A stretch of 28,741 bases of DNA from Pseudomonadota bacterium (GCA_023411035.1 JAEYPE010000257.1:1-28741), one strand, 5' to 3'; positions 15,953 to 24,412 are shown, counted from the first letter of the stretch. Numbers and translations are program-made. The notes: a model not told the origin generated them from the letters alone.

Positions 15953-17310
15953 CCCCGGACCTCCTCCAGCGCGCGAAGCTGGGCGCGGATCTTGACCATC
16001 ATCTCCTCATGCTCCCCCGCCGGGTCGGAATCGGCGACGATGCCGCCGCCGGCCTGGGCGATCACCGCTTCCGGCGTGATGGACAGGGTGCGGATGACGA
16101 TGCTGCTGTCCATCGCGCCGTCGAAGCCGATCCAGGCCACCGACCCGCAATAGGCGCCGCGCCGCGCCACCTCCAACTCGTCGATGATCTGCATGGCGCG
16201 GATCTTGGGCGCCCCGGTGATCGAGCCGCCGGGAAGCGCCGCCCGCAGCAGGTCCACCGCCCCCAGGCCGGGTCGCAGCCGTGCCGTGACGACCGAGACG
16301 AGGTGGTGCACGCTGGCGAAGCTCTCCAGCCCGTAGAGGACCGGGACCCGGACGCTGCCCACCGCCGACACGCGGGCGAGGTCGTTGCGCAGCAGGTCCG
16401 TGATCATCAGGTTTTCCGCCCGGTCCTTCACGCTGGCCGCCAGTTCCGCGGCGGCGGCGGCGTCCGCCGCGGGGTCGGCGTGGCGCGGGCGGGTGCCCTT
16501 GATCGGGCGCGTCTCGATCTCCCCGGAGGCGCTCAGGCGGATGAAGCGCTCCGGCGAGGCGCTGGCGATGCGCAGGCGGGGGCCGCAATCGAGATAGGCG
16601 GCGAAGGGGGCCGGGCTGATCGCGCGCAGCCGCCGGTAGAGCGCGTAAATGTCCAGACCGGCGGGCCGCTCCGCCAGGAAGCGCTGCGTGAAGTTGGCCT
16701 GATAGATGTCGCCGGCGCGGATGTATTCCAGCACCCGCTCCACCCGTTCCAGGTAGTCGTCGCGGGCCAGCTCGCTCCGCCAGGGGGCGGTCGGGACGGG
16801 GCCGAGGGGGGGCGCTCCGCCGCTCTCCAGCCGCGCCGCCAGTGCGCGGGCGCGGCCTTCCGCCTCCGGACGGGCGGCGATGACCCAGGCGCGGCGCTCC
16901 GCATGGTCGAAGGCGGCCACCGCGTCGTAGAAGCCGAAAGCCATCTCCGGCTGGCCGCCCGCGTTGGGATGGCGCGAGTGGACCCGCTCCAGCCGCAGCC
17001 CCGCCTCATAGCCGATGAAGCCGACGGCGCCGCCGCAAAAGGGCGCCGGCCCCGGCGGTCCTGCGGGGCGGGGGTGGCGCGCCAGCTCTTCGGCCAGGAC
17101 GGCGAAGGGATCGCCCGCCGCCGGCTGACCGTCCAGGTACGCCCGCCCGTCCAGGGACTCCAGGGTGCGGAAGGGCTCCGCCGCGATGTAGCTGTAGCGC
17201 CCATGGGCCGGGTGCGGGGCGGCGCTGTCGAGCAGCATCGACCAGGGCTGTCCGGACAGGGCGCGGAAAGCGTCCGCCGGATCGGTGCAGGAAATGGGAA
17301 TCACCAGCAT
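15949..17310 (-). CDS. pabB: Aminodeoxychorismate synthase component I
   Basis: A 453-residue chorismate-binding enzyme that, with ammonia from a PabA glutaminase, makes 4-amino-4-deoxychorismate. The signature PIKGT with K271 distinguishes PabB from anthranilate synthase TrpE (PIAGT). Other conserved blocks are RAGDIYQANFTQRF, ENLMITDLLRNDLARVS, LPGGSITGAPKIRAMQIID and CGSVAWIGFDGAMDSS. The N-terminal lobe (residues 1-130) contains the family's SMLLDSA and GYEAGL regions. No pabA glutaminase gene is in this window, so PabA must be encoded elsewhere. AGGA lies 12 bases before the ATG, rather far. It is followed by pabC with an ATGA overlap and preceded by an SDR gene 32 bases upstream. Confidence 0.95.
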   Translation of the reverse strand: MLVIPISCTDPADAFRALSGQPWSMLLDSAAPHPAHGRYSYIAAEPFRTLESLDGRAYLDGQPAAGDPFAVLAEELARHPRPAGPPGPAPFCGGAVGFIGYEAGLRLERVHSRHPNAGGQPEMAFGFYDAVAAFDHAERRAWVIAARPEAEGRARALAARLESGGAPPLGPVPTAPWRSELARDDYLERVERVLEYIRAGDIYQANFTQRFLAERPAGLDIYALYRRLRAISPAPFAAYLDCGPRLRIASASPERFIRLSASGEIETRPIKGTRPRHADPAADAAAAAELAASVKDRAENLMITDLLRNDLARVSAVGSVRVPVLYGLESFASVHHLVSVVTARLRPGLGAVDLLRAALPGGSITGAPKIRAMQIIDELEVARRGAYCGSVAWIGFDGAMDSSIVIRTLSITPEAVIAQAGGGIVADSDPAGEHEEMMVKIRAQLRALEEVRG

Positions 17311-17342
17311 GGCGGCGGTTCATCCTGAAAAATTTTAGTCTC

Positions 17343-18137
17343 TTACATCTGGATGGTGGCACCGCCGTCCACCACCAGAACATGGCCGTTGACGTAGGAT
17401 GCGGCGGCCGAGGCGAGGAAAACCGCGGCCCCGGCGATCTCCTCCGGACGGCCCCAGCGGCCGAGCGGGGTGCGGCCCTCGAAATAGGCCGACAGGGCCG
17501 GGTTGCCGGTGATGCCGGCGTTGGTCTCCGTCGCGAAGAAGCCGGGGGCGATGGCGTTGCTGGTCAGCCCCTTTCCGCCATATTCGACGGCAAGCGCCCG
17601 CACCATGCCGGTCAGCCCGGCCTTGGCGGCGGCATAGACCGCATCGTTGGCGCGGGCGACCTGCCCGGCGATGGAGGTCACGGCGATCAGCCGCCCGAAG
17701 CCCTGCGGCAGCATCAGCCGCGCCGCCTCCCGCGCCAGGATCAGGCCGGCGGCCAGATCGACGTCCAGCAGGCCGCTGATTTCCTCGTCCGCGAAGTCGG
17801 CCAGGGGCTTGCGGTTGCGCTGCCCGACATTCTGGACCAGCACATCCAGCCGCCCGTGGTCCCGCTCGATCCGCGCGAAGGCGTCCCGCACCGCGCCCCG
17901 GTCGGCCACGTCGAAAGCGAGGACGGAGGCCCGCCCGCCCGCCGCGGCGATGGCGTCGGCCTGCGGTCGCAGCCGCGCGGCGTCGCGCCCGTTCAGCAGC
18001 ACATGGGCGCCGGCCCCGGCCATGGCGCGGGCGATTTCCAGCCCCAACCCGCGCCCCGACCCGGTGACCAGCGCCACCCGGCCTTCCAGCGAGAACTGCG
18101 ACAGATAGGGGAGATGCGGGGCGGTCATGGTCACCAT
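17343..18137 (-). CDS. Short-chain dehydrogenase/reductase (gluconate 5-dehydrogenase-like)
   Basis: A 264-residue classical SDR. The Rossmann motif TGSGRGLG begins at residue 25; the catalytic S155, Y168 and K172 are present (TSIAG, YAAAK). The N-terminal FSLEGRVALVTGSGRGLGLEIA and the HVLLNGRD turn resemble gluconate 5-dehydrogenase (Ga5DH/IdnO) enzymes, with R51 suited to NADP. Two usual positions differ: the NAG motif reads NVG (103-105), and the tetrad asparagine position reads D127 (DVDLAAG instead of xVNLxx). The substrate is therefore uncertain. It may be cotranscribed with pabB (32-base gap), though no pathway link is obvious. ATGs at 18137 and 18128 both lack a clear ribosome site. 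Confidence 0.88.
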   Translation of the reverse strand: MVTMTAPHLPYLSQFSLEGRVALVTGSGRGLGLEIARAMAGAGAHVLLNGRDAARLRPQADAIAAAGGRASVLAFDVADRGAVRDAFARIERDHGRLDVLVQNVGQRNRKPLADFADEEISGLLDVDLAAGLILAREAARLMLPQGFGRLIAVTSIAGQVARANDAVYAAAKAGLTGMVRALAVEYGGKGLTSNAIAPGFFATETNAGITGNPALSAYFEGRTPLGRWGRPEEIAGAAVFLASAAASYVNGHVLVVDGGATIQM

Positions 18138-18222
18138 GCGGATGCGGAGGGAACGAACGGTTCCGCAGGTTTAGCAGATGCCCCGCCGGATGGCACCCCA
18201 TCCGCATCCAGGGCCGGCATCC

Positions 18223-18248
18223 ATGGTCAGGCGCCTATGATCAGGCGC
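18223..18248. repeat. 14-bp-period duplication over a stop codon
   Basis: ATGGTCAGGCGC (18223-18234) and ATGATCAGGCGC (18237-18248) differ at one base, with a period of 14. The second copy contains the stop codon (18241-18243, minus strand) of the chorismate-lyase-like gene. Confidence 0.7.
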
Positions 18249-18843
18249 GGGGCAGCAGTTCCACCGTCTCCGCGATGGTCCAGCCGTCCGCCCGCACCAG
18301 CCGCCCGACGCGCCCGTACAGCGTGGTTCCGGCGGGCACGCCCCCGTCCGCAGCCCAGTCCGCGGTCCAGTCCGTGGAGGCGCGGACCGTCAGCAGGCCC
18401 AGCACCTCCACCGAAAAGGCGACGCCGCTGCGGTCCAGCAGGCGCCCGAAGGGTTCCCTCCCCTCGCGAAGCTGCTCGGCGAACGGCGTGGGGAAGCCGT
18501 CGAGCGCGATGCGGATGCTCGCCAGTTCCACCGGCAGCGCGTCCGGCCCGACGGTCAGCACGATGTCGCGCAGCAGCGCCGTCCCGTCCGGCTCCGCCCC
18601 CTGGCGCAGCACCCGCACGCCAACCGGCTCGCCCCACCGCTCCGACAGGACGGCGGTCATGCCGCGATCATGGTCGAGCAGCGCCCGGTAAGGCAACGGC
18701 ACCGCGGCGGCGGGCAGCATGGTCAGCGCCTGTGCCCCGGCCCCCCACCCCGCCGTCAGCGCCCGCGCGCGCGCCAGGGCGGAACCGTGATCGTCCATGG
18801 CGGAACAGCCGGCGGCGGAGGCGGACGAAAAGGAAGGCTTCAT
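18241..18843 (-). CDS. Chorismate lyase (UbiC)-like protein
   Basis: A 200-residue protein resembling the chorismate pyruvate-lyase fold. Supporting blocks: LPYRALLDHDRGMTAVLSER near residues 50-69, an arginine (R92) before a beta strand in LLRDIVLTV, LASIRIALDGFP, REPFGRLL at 129-136 (compare PLG-x-x-L in UbiC), and TVELLP at 193-198. The last matches the E155 region (TELFLP) of UbiC. UbiC makes 4-hydroxybenzoate from chorismate for ubiquinone, but distant relatives have other or unknown roles, so I give no gene name. It lies near pabB, another chorismate user. The start is uncertain (ATG 18843 or 18798; neither has a clear ribosome site). Confidence 0.6.
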   Translation of the reverse strand: MKPSFSSASAAGCSAMDDHGSALARARALTAGWGAGAQALTMLPAAAVPLPYRALLDHDRGMTAVLSERWGEPVGVRVLRQGAEPDGTALLRDIVLTVGPDALPVELASIRIALDGFPTPFAEQLREGREPFGRLLDRSGVAFSVEVLGLLTVRASTDWTADWAADGGVPAGTTLYGRVGRLVRADGWTIAETVELLPRA

Positions 18844-19029
18844 TCGGAATCGCGGTTCTGCGGAAGGATTTGGCCGCTCCCTGCGGGGGAACGGCCACGG
18901 GGCCGCATTCTAGGAACAGCGCCCCGCCTACCGCAATGCCGAAGGCGCGCGACGCCGGGTCGAATCCGTGCCCTGCGCCGGAACGGCTGCTTTGCTTCCG
19001 CCGTCTTCGATCCGAACGGACGATGGTTC

Positions 19030-19233
19030 TTATGTGAAGGCCACTCCGGGTTGCACGCCGGCCCGCTTCAGGACGATCGCCAGCGGGCAGAAGCCGGTGA
19101 AGGCGGCCTGGAGCATGTTGGCCCCGACGAAGGCGGTCAGCCACAGCCAGTTCGGGCTGTGCAGTTGGGACAGGGCGAGGCTCAGCAGGATCATGGTCCC
19201 GGCGAAGGCCATCACAACGCGGTCGATGCTCAT
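19030..19233 (-). CDS. DUF2892 (YgaP transmembrane-like) membrane protein
   Basis: A 67-residue protein with two hydrophobic spans (about residues 7-23 and 29-55). It follows the DUF2892 pattern: MSIDRVVMAFAGTMIL, then NWLWLTAFVGANMLQAAFTG and FCPLAIVLKRAGV. In E. coli YgaP this domain forms the membrane anchor of a rhodanese; here the rhodanese is a separate gene in the divergent operon. AGGAG lies upstream of the ATG at 19233. The shared upstream region contains the TAAATTAG/CTAAATTA operator (19292-19313), so this gene is probably under the same ArsR-type repressor. The likely role in reactive sulfur handling is inferred from context. Confidence 0.85.
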   Translation of the reverse strand: MSIDRVVMAFAGTMILLSLALSQLHSPNWLWLTAFVGANMLQAAFTGFCPLAIVLKRAGVQPGVAFT

Positions 19234-19284
19234 GTCGTCGTCTCCTCATGGCGGTTTATGGCGGTCGGTCGGCTGATTCATTCA

Positions 19285-19312
19285 TTGACACTAAATTAGC
19301 AATATCTAAATT
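19285..19312 (+). promoter_or_regulatory. Sigma-70-like promoter of the RND efflux operon
   Basis: A perfect -35 TTGACA (19285-19290) and a -10 TAAATT (19307-19312) are separated by 16 bases, 53 bases before the adaptor start. The candidate repressor site (19292-19313) fills the space between them, so repressor binding would exclude RNA polymerase. Confidence 0.65.
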
Positions 19313-19313
19313 A
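19292..19313. promoter_or_regulatory. ArsR-type operator, copy 1 (efflux / DUF2892 promoter)
   Basis: TAAATTAG (19292-19299), spacer CAATAT, CTAAATTA (19306-19313). It is an imperfect inverted repeat, strikingly AT-rich in a GC-rich region, and nearly identical to the site in front of the ArsR gene (24430-24451). The common form is TAAATYAG-N3-TAT-CTAAWTTA. BigR/SqrR-type repressors bind AT-rich palindromes of this size. Confidence 0.75.
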
Positions 19314-19365
19314 GGGCGTCAAGACACCCCCGCGTTCCGTCGCTCCCGTTTCAAGGTGGCCCGCC

Positions 19366-20418
19366 ATGCCCCGTTTCTCCGCCCCCCGCAAGCTGGCCAT
19401 GGCCGTGCTGATGGTGGTGCTGTTCCCGCTGTCCGCCGCGTTGGTGTCCGCCGCATGGGCCGAGTCCGGCAGCCTGACTGTCCAGCCGCGCCCTGTGGAG
19501 GATCTGAAGGCCGTTTTCGCCACCGTGGAAAGCGTGCGCGAGGCGCTGGCCCGCACGCGCATCGGCGGCACCGTGGCGGACCTGAAGGTGACCGAGGGCG
19601 ACAAGGTGACGGTCGGGCAGGTCATCGCCACCGTGCGCGACCCGAAGCTGCCGCTTCAGCTTGCCGCGCTCGACGCGCGCATCCAGGCGTTGAAGGCGCA
19701 GCAGCATCAGGCGGAGCTGGAGCTTGGCCGCGCCCGCCAGCTCCGCGCCAGCGGCACCGGCACGCAGCAGCGGCTGGACGACGCGCAGGCCGCGCTGGAC
19801 GTTGCCCGCGCCCAGATCGCCGCCATGGAGGCGGAACGCTCCGTCGTTGCCCAGCAAACGCGGGAGGGGGAGGTTCTGGCCCCCGCCAACGGGCGCATCC
19901 TTCAGGTGAAGGTCGTCGACGGCGCCGTGGTGATGCCGGGGGAGGCGGTCGCCAGCATCGCCACCGACACCTACATCCTGCGGCTTCGCCTGCCGGAGCG
20001 GCACGCCCGCTTCCTGCATGAGGGCGACCCGGTGCTGGTCGGCCAGCGCGGGCTGGCTCCGGTGGCCGTTCCGGACCCCGGCGTCCCGGCGCTGACGCGC
20101 GGCGCCGTCCGGCAGGTCTATCCGGAGATGTCCGGCGGGCAGGTGGTCGCCGACGCCACGGTCAGCGGGCTGGGTGACTTCTTCGTGGGCGAGCGGGTGC
20201 GCGTCTACGTCGCCACCGGCACGCGGGAGGCCGTGGTGATCCCGCCCGATTTTCTGCTGCGCCGCTTCGGCACCGATTTCGTCCGGCTGGCCGACGGGAT
20301 GGAGGTTCCGGTCCAGGCCGGCGGCGACGTTCCCGCCGTGGACGACCGGCCCGGCGGGCTGGAAATCCTGTCCGGCCTGAAGCCCGGCGACGTGATCGTC
20401 CGCCCGGCGGGTTCGTGA
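19366..20418 (+). CDS. RND efflux periplasmic adaptor subunit (membrane fusion protein)
   Basis: A 350-residue HlyD/AcrA-type adaptor. A signal peptide (basic RFSAPRKLAM, a hydrophobic core, then AWA before ESGS) directs it to the periplasm. A split barrel-sandwich hybrid domain follows: IGGTVADLKVTEGDKVTVGQ on one side and ANGRILQVKVVDGAVVMPGE on the other. Between them is a coiled coil at about residues 100-165 (LQLAALDARIQALKAQQHQAEL... with AQAALDVARAQIAAMEAE). The C-terminal part is the beta-barrel and membrane-proximal domains. It links the RND pump to an outer-membrane channel, for which no gene is seen here. AGGTGG lies 6 bases before the ATG. It is the first gene of the operon, 10 bases before the pump gene. 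Confidence 0.93.
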   Translation: MPRFSAPRKLAMAVLMVVLFPLSAALVSAAWAESGSLTVQPRPVEDLKAVFATVESVREALARTRIGGTVADLKVTEGDKVTVGQVIATVRDPKLPLQLAALDARIQALKAQQHQAELELGRARQLRASGTGTQQRLDDAQAALDVARAQIAAMEAERSVVAQQTREGEVLAPANGRILQVKVVDGAVVMPGEAVASIATDTYILRLRLPERHARFLHEGDPVLVGQRGLAPVAVPDPGVPALTRGAVRQVYPEMSGGQVVADATVSGLGDFFVGERVRVYVATGTREAVVIPPDFLLRRFGTDFVRLADGMEVPVQAGGDVPAVDDRPGGLEILSGLKPGDVIVRPAGS

Positions 20419-20428
20419 GGGGCGCGCC

Positions 20429-23400
20429 ATGAAGCTCGGCCTTTCCGGGGTGCTGACGCGGACCTTCATCCGCTCCCCCCTGACCCCGCTGCTGCTGCTC
20501 GCCTCGCTGGCGGTCGGCGCCATCGCGCTCCTTTCCCTCCCGCGCGAGGAGGAGCCGCAGATCAGCGTTCCCATGGTGGACATCCTGGTCCAGGCGGACG
20601 GGCTGAAGGCCGGCGACGCCGTGGAGCTGGTCACGAGGCCGCTGGAGGAGATCGTCAAGGGCATCGACGGGGTGGAGCACACCTACAGCCAGACCATGGA
20701 CGACCGCGTTGTGGTCACCGCGCGCTTCCTGGTCGGCACCCCGTCCGACGACGCCATCCTGCGCGTGCACGAGAAGGTGCGCGCCAACATGGACCGCATC
20801 CCGCTGGGCATCCCGGAACCGCTGATCGTCGGGCGCGGAATCAACGACGTCGCCATCCTGACGCTCACCCTGTCGCCCAAGGCGGAGGCCGCCGGGCGCT
20901 GGACCGTCAACGCCCTTCACGGGGTGGCCGACGACCTGCTGGGGCAGCTCGTCCAGGTGGACGATGTGGGGCGCAGCTTCATCGTCGGCGGACAGCCCGA
21001 CCAGATCCGGGTGGAGCCCGATCCGGAACGGCTGGCACTCTACGGAGTCACGCTGAACCAGCTCGTGGACAAGGTGAGGAACGCCAACCGCTCCTTCATC
21101 GCCGGGTCGGTGCGCAGCGCGGGCGGCAGCCTGCCGGTGGTCGCCGGGCAGACGCTCCAGGGCACGGCGGACATCGGGCTGCTGCTGGTCACCACCCGCG
21201 ACGGGCGGCCCGTCTATGTGAAGGACGTGGCCGACGTGGTGATCGGCGCGCGGCCCGGCGAGAGCAGCGCCTGGCATCTGGTGCCGGACGGCAAGGGCGG
21301 GCTGGTCCGCACCCCCGCCGTCACCATCGCCATCGCCAAGCGCGCCGGGGCCAACGCCGTCACCATCGCCGACCGGGTGCTGGAGCGCGTCCAAGCCATC
21401 GAGGCGGAAGGGCTGCCGAAGGACCTGACGCTGACCGTCACCCGCAACTACGGCGAGACGGCCAACGAGAAGGTGAACGAGCTGCTGTTCCATCTGGCGC
21501 TCGCCACCGTCACCATCGTCGGGCTGATCGTCCTGGCCATCGGCTGGCGGGAGGGGCTGGTGACGCTGGTCGTCATCCCGACGACGATCCTGCTGACCAT
21601 GTTCGCGTCCTGGCTGATGGGCTACACCATCAACCGGGTCAGCCTGTTCGCGCTGATCTTTTCCATCGGTATCCTGGTGGACGACGCCATCGTGGTGGTG
21701 GAGAACATCGACCGCCACTGGTCCATGCGCGACGGGCGCGGCAAGGTCCAGGCCGCCATCGAGGCGGTGGCGGAGGTCGGCAACCCGACCATCGTCGCCA
21801 CGCTGACCGTCATCGCCGCCCTGCTGCCGATGATGTTCGTGTCCGGTCTGATGGGGCCTTACATGAGCCCGATTCCGGCCAACGCCTCCGCCGCCATGCT
21901 GTTCAGCTTCTTCGTCGCCATGGTGCTGACGCCCTGGCTGATGGTGAAGCTGCGTCCGGGCGAAGCCCCGGCGGGCGGGCATGGGGATCATGATGGTGGC
22001 GGGCGGCTGGGGCGCCTGTACCTCGCCGCCGCGCGCCCGGTGGTCCGCAGCAAGCGCCGGGCCTGGATTTTCCTGCTGGCGGTGGGGGTGGCGACCGTCG
22101 CCTCCACGGGGCTGTTCTACACCAAGGACGTGGCGGTCAAGCTGCTGCCCTTCGACAACAAGTCGGAGCTTCAGGTGGTGCTGGACCTGCCGCGCGGCGC
22201 CGCGCCGGAGGACACGGAGCGCGCCCTGCTCGACGCCGCGCAGAGGATCGCCGGGCTGCCGGAACTGTCCAGCGTCCAGGCCTATGCCGGGACCGCCTCC
22301 CCCTTCAACTTCAACGGTCTGGTCCGGCATTACTACCTGCGCGACCAACCGGAGCAGGGCGACCTTCAGGTCAACCTCGCCCCCAAGAGCGAGCGCAGCC
22401 GAAGCAGCCACGACATCGCCCTGGACATCCGGGCGCGGCTGGCGGACCTGCCCCTGCCCGCCGGGACGGTTCTGAAGGTGGTGGAAGTACCGCCCGGTCC
22501 GCCCGTTCTGTCCACCCTGCTGATGGAGGTCTATGGTCCCGACGCCGAGACGCGGCGCAAGGCGGCGCTGGCGGTTGAGGACGCCTTCCGCGGCGTGGAT
22601 TTCATCGTCGATGTGGAAAACAGCATCCGCGCCCCCGGCGAACGGCTGCGCTTCGCGCTGGACCGCGAAAGCCTGGAGTTCCATGGGGTGGAGGAACAGG
22701 CGGTCTACGACACGCTGCGGGCTCTGGCGGGCGGGGTGCCGGTCGGCTACTCGCACCGCGGGGCGGGGCGCACGCCCATCGAAATCGCCGTGCAGATGCC
22801 GCGATCGGGCCTGTTCCTGTCTGAGCGAATCCTCGCCACGCCGGTGCCCGGCGCACGCGGCACGGTGGAACTGGGCGATCTGGTGACGATGACGCGCGAA
22901 CCCGCCTCCCACCCGCTGTTCCGGCGCAACGGGCGCTTCGCGGAGATGGTCATGGCCGATCTGGCCGGGCGGTTCGAGGCGCCGGTCTATGGCATGCTGG
23001 CGGTGCAGGACCGGCTGAACGCCATCGACTGGGCCGCCGCCGGCCTGCCCGCGGCGCCCGAAATCCGCCTGCACGGCCAGCCGGACGACCAGAGCAAACC
23101 CGTGCTGCTGTGGGACGGGGAGTGGGAGATCACCTACGTCACTTTCCGCGACATGGGGGCGGCCTTCGGCGTGGCGATCCTGGGCATCTATCTTCTGGTC
23201 GTCGCCCAGTTCGGAAGCTTCAGGCTGCCGCTGGTGATCCTGGTGCCGGTGCCGCTGACCCTGATCGGCATCGTGCTGGGCCACTGGCTGTTCGGGGCGG
23301 CCTTCACCGCCACCTCCATGATCGGCTTCATCGCGCTGGCGGGGATCATCGTGCGCAACTCCATCCTTCTGGTGGACTTCATCCGCCACCTGCGGGAGCG

Positions 23401-23659
23401 CGGGATGCCGCTGCGCGACGCGGTGCTGGAGGCGGGCGCCATCCGCTTCAAGCCGATCCTGCTGACCGCCGTCGCCGCGATGATCGGGGCCGCCTTCATC
23501 CTGACCGACCCGATCTTCCAGGGGCTGGCGATCTCGCTGCTGTTCGGGCTGTTCAGTTCGACCCTCCTGACGGTGCTGGTGATCCCGGCGATCTATATCG
23601 TGTTGCGCGGGGAAGCCGCCGTCCACCGTCACCGTGAAACCCTCGCCATTCAGGGATGA
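20429..23659 (+). CDS. RND-family efflux pump permease (HAE1/AcrB type)
   Basis: A 1076-residue inner-membrane proton-driven efflux protein, the usual length of hydrophobe/amphiphile RND pumps. It has a first span after SPLTPLLLLASLAVGA, a large periplasmic loop, a span cluster with the TM4 proton-relay pair D418-D419 in GILVDDAIVVVENI, a second periplasmic loop and a second span cluster with FIALAGIIVRNSILLVDFI. The pump subgroup resembles acriflavin-resistance-like RND proteins rather than metal CzcA pumps. GAGGGG precedes the ATG. Its TGA overlaps the rhodanese ATG. The operon's repressor site and rhodanese suggest a substrate linked to sulfide or persulfide stress, which is an inference and not readable from the pump. 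Confidence 0.95.
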   Translation: MKLGLSGVLTRTFIRSPLTPLLLLASLAVGAIALLSLPREEEPQISVPMVDILVQADGLKAGDAVELVTRPLEEIVKGIDGVEHTYSQTMDDRVVVTARFLVGTPSDDAILRVHEKVRANMDRIPLGIPEPLIVGRGINDVAILTLTLSPKAEAAGRWTVNALHGVADDLLGQLVQVDDVGRSFIVGGQPDQIRVEPDPERLALYGVTLNQLVDKVRNANRSFIAGSVRSAGGSLPVVAGQTLQGTADIGLLLVTTRDGRPVYVKDVADVVIGARPGESSAWHLVPDGKGGLVRTPAVTIAIAKRAGANAVTIADRVLERVQAIEAEGLPKDLTLTVTRNYGETANEKVNELLFHLALATVTIVGLIVLAIGWREGLVTLVVIPTTILLTMFASWLMGYTINRVSLFALIFSIGILVDDAIVVVENIDRHWSMRDGRGKVQAAIEAVAEVGNPTIVATLTVIAALLPMMFVSGLMGPYMSPIPANASAAMLFSFFVAMVLTPWLMVKLRPGEAPAGGHGDHDGGGRLGRLYLAAARPVVRSKRRAWIFLLAVGVATVASTGLFYTKDVAVKLLPFDNKSELQVVLDLPRGAAPEDTERALLDAAQRIAGLPELSSVQAYAGTASPFNFNGLVRHYYLRDQPEQGDLQVNLAPKSERSRSSHDIALDIRARLADLPLPAGTVLKVVEVPPGPPVLSTLLMEVYGPDAETRRKAALAVEDAFRGVDFIVDVENSIRAPGERLRFALDRESLEFHGVEEQAVYDTLRALAGGVPVGYSHRGAGRTPIEIAVQMPRSGLFLSERILATPVPGARGTVELGDLVTMTREPASHPLFRRNGRFAEMVMADLAGRFEAPVYGMLAVQDRLNAIDWAAAGLPAAPEIRLHGQPDDQSKPVLLWDGEWEITYVTFRDMGAAFGVAILGIYLLVVAQFGSFRLPLVILVPVPLTLIGIVLGHWLFGAAFTATSMIGFIALAGIIVRNSILLVDFIRHLRERGMPLRDAVLEAGAIRFKPILLTAVAAMIGAAFILTDPIFQGLAISLLFGLFSSTLLTVLVIPAIYIVLRGEAAVHRHRETLAIQG

Positions 23660-24039
23660 CCATGCTCAAGACCCTTCTTTCCCTTCTCGGCATCAACCGG
23701 AGCGCAAACGCCATGAGCGGGCAGATCAAGATCGTCGACGCGGCCACCGTCATGGGATGGCTGAAGGACGGATCGGCGGTGATCGTCGATGTCCGCGAAC
23801 CGCATGAGCACCGCGCCGGACACATCCCCGGCGCCACGCTGGTGCCGCTGTCGCAGTTCGACCCGGCCCGCGTGCCGGATTCGGCGGGCAAGCACCTCGT
23901 CTTCCACTGTCAGAGCGGGCGGCGCTGCGGCCCGGCCTCCGAGCGGATGGCGGCCAGCGGCCATGCCGGGGACATTTACCGGCTGAACGGTGGCATGGCC
24001 GCCTGGATGGCCGCGTCCGGCCCTGTCGAGCGCGGATGA
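23656..24039 (+). CDS. Single-domain rhodanese sulfurtransferase
   Basis: A 127-residue rhodanese-like protein. Active-site loop C85-QSGRR is intact, with VIVDVREPHEHRAGHIPGA upstream and IYRLNGGMAAWMAA at the end, as in GlpE/YgaP-type domains. The catalytic Cys would carry persulfide and move sulfur between donor and acceptor thiols. There is no signal peptide, so it should be cytoplasmic. Its ATG (23656) overlaps the pump's TGA, so it is translated together with the RND pump. A second ATG at 23713, with GGAG about 10 bases upstream and starting right at the domain, may be used instead; the first 19 residues are not part of the rhodanese fold. Confidence 0.92.
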   Translation: MTMLKTLLSLLGINRSANAMSGQIKIVDAATVMGWLKDGSAVIVDVREPHEHRAGHIPGATLVPLSQFDPARVPDSAGKHLVFHCQSGRRCGPASERMAASGHAGDIYRLNGGMAAWMAASGPVERG

Positions 24040-24043
24040 GCGC

Positions 24044-24073
24044 GTTTCAGGGTATCGGGTTTCAGGGCATCGG
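24044..24073. repeat. 15-bp tandem duplication over the ArsR stop codon
   Basis: GTTTCAGGGTATCGG (24044-24058) is followed by GTTTCAGGGCATCGG (24059-24073), 14 of 15 bases identical. The second copy holds the TGA (24062-24064, minus strand) of the ArsR gene. The first puts another TGA in the same frame 15 bases downstream. Confidence 0.8.
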
Positions 24074-24412
24074 GTCTGCGTCGGCCACGCAGCGCGCGTC
24101 GACGCAGAACTGGCGGTACAGTTCCTGCAGAATCGGGCGTACGCGGTCGGACCCGATGCGGTAGTGGATCGAGGTGCCGTCCCGCCGGGTGGCGACCAGC
24201 CCCTCCTCCCGCAGCTTGGCGAGGTGCTGGGACAGGTTCGACTGCGACAGGCCCAGCCGCCGCACCAGGTCGCCCACCGGCAACTCCCCGTCCAGCAGGC
24301 TGCACAGAATCATCAGCCGGTGGCGGCTGGCGATGGATCGCAGGAAGGCTTCCGCCTCGGCGGCCCGCGCCTCCAGTTCGGCGGGGTCGAGCGGCTGTTC
24401 GATGGGTGGCAT
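24062..24412 (-). CDS. ArsR-family repressor of SqrR/BigR (persulfide-sensing) type
   Basis: A 116-residue winged-helix repressor. The fold is typical of ArsR proteins: SIASRHRLMILCSLLDGELPVGDLVRRLGLSQSNLSQHLAKLREEGLV (seen as helices 2-4 with the recognition helix SQSNLSQHLAKL) and a wing RRDGTSIHYRI. The only cysteines are C37, C103 and C108. C37 in LMILCSLLDGE and C103 in YRQFCVDARC are 66 residues apart, the same spacing as the two redox cysteines of SqrR (C41/C107) and BigR. They form a polysulfide-bridged link that releases DNA. No arsenic-type CVC motif is present. It lies convergent to the RND-rhodanese operon and carries the shared operator in its own promoter. Confidence 0.88.
   Translation of the reverse strand: MPPIEQPLDPAELEARAAEAEAFLRSIASRHRLMILCSLLDGELPVGDLVRRLGLSQSNLSQHLAKLREEGLVATRRDGTSIHYRIGSDRVRPILQELYRQFCVDARCVADADPMP

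Noticed and set aside
20162..23632. Long open frame (over 1100 codons) on the minus strand opposite the RND pump
   Set aside because: Composition (Gln/His/Gly/Asp/Arg-rich, no domains) is that of an antisense frame created by high GC; the plus strand encodes a clear RND pump.
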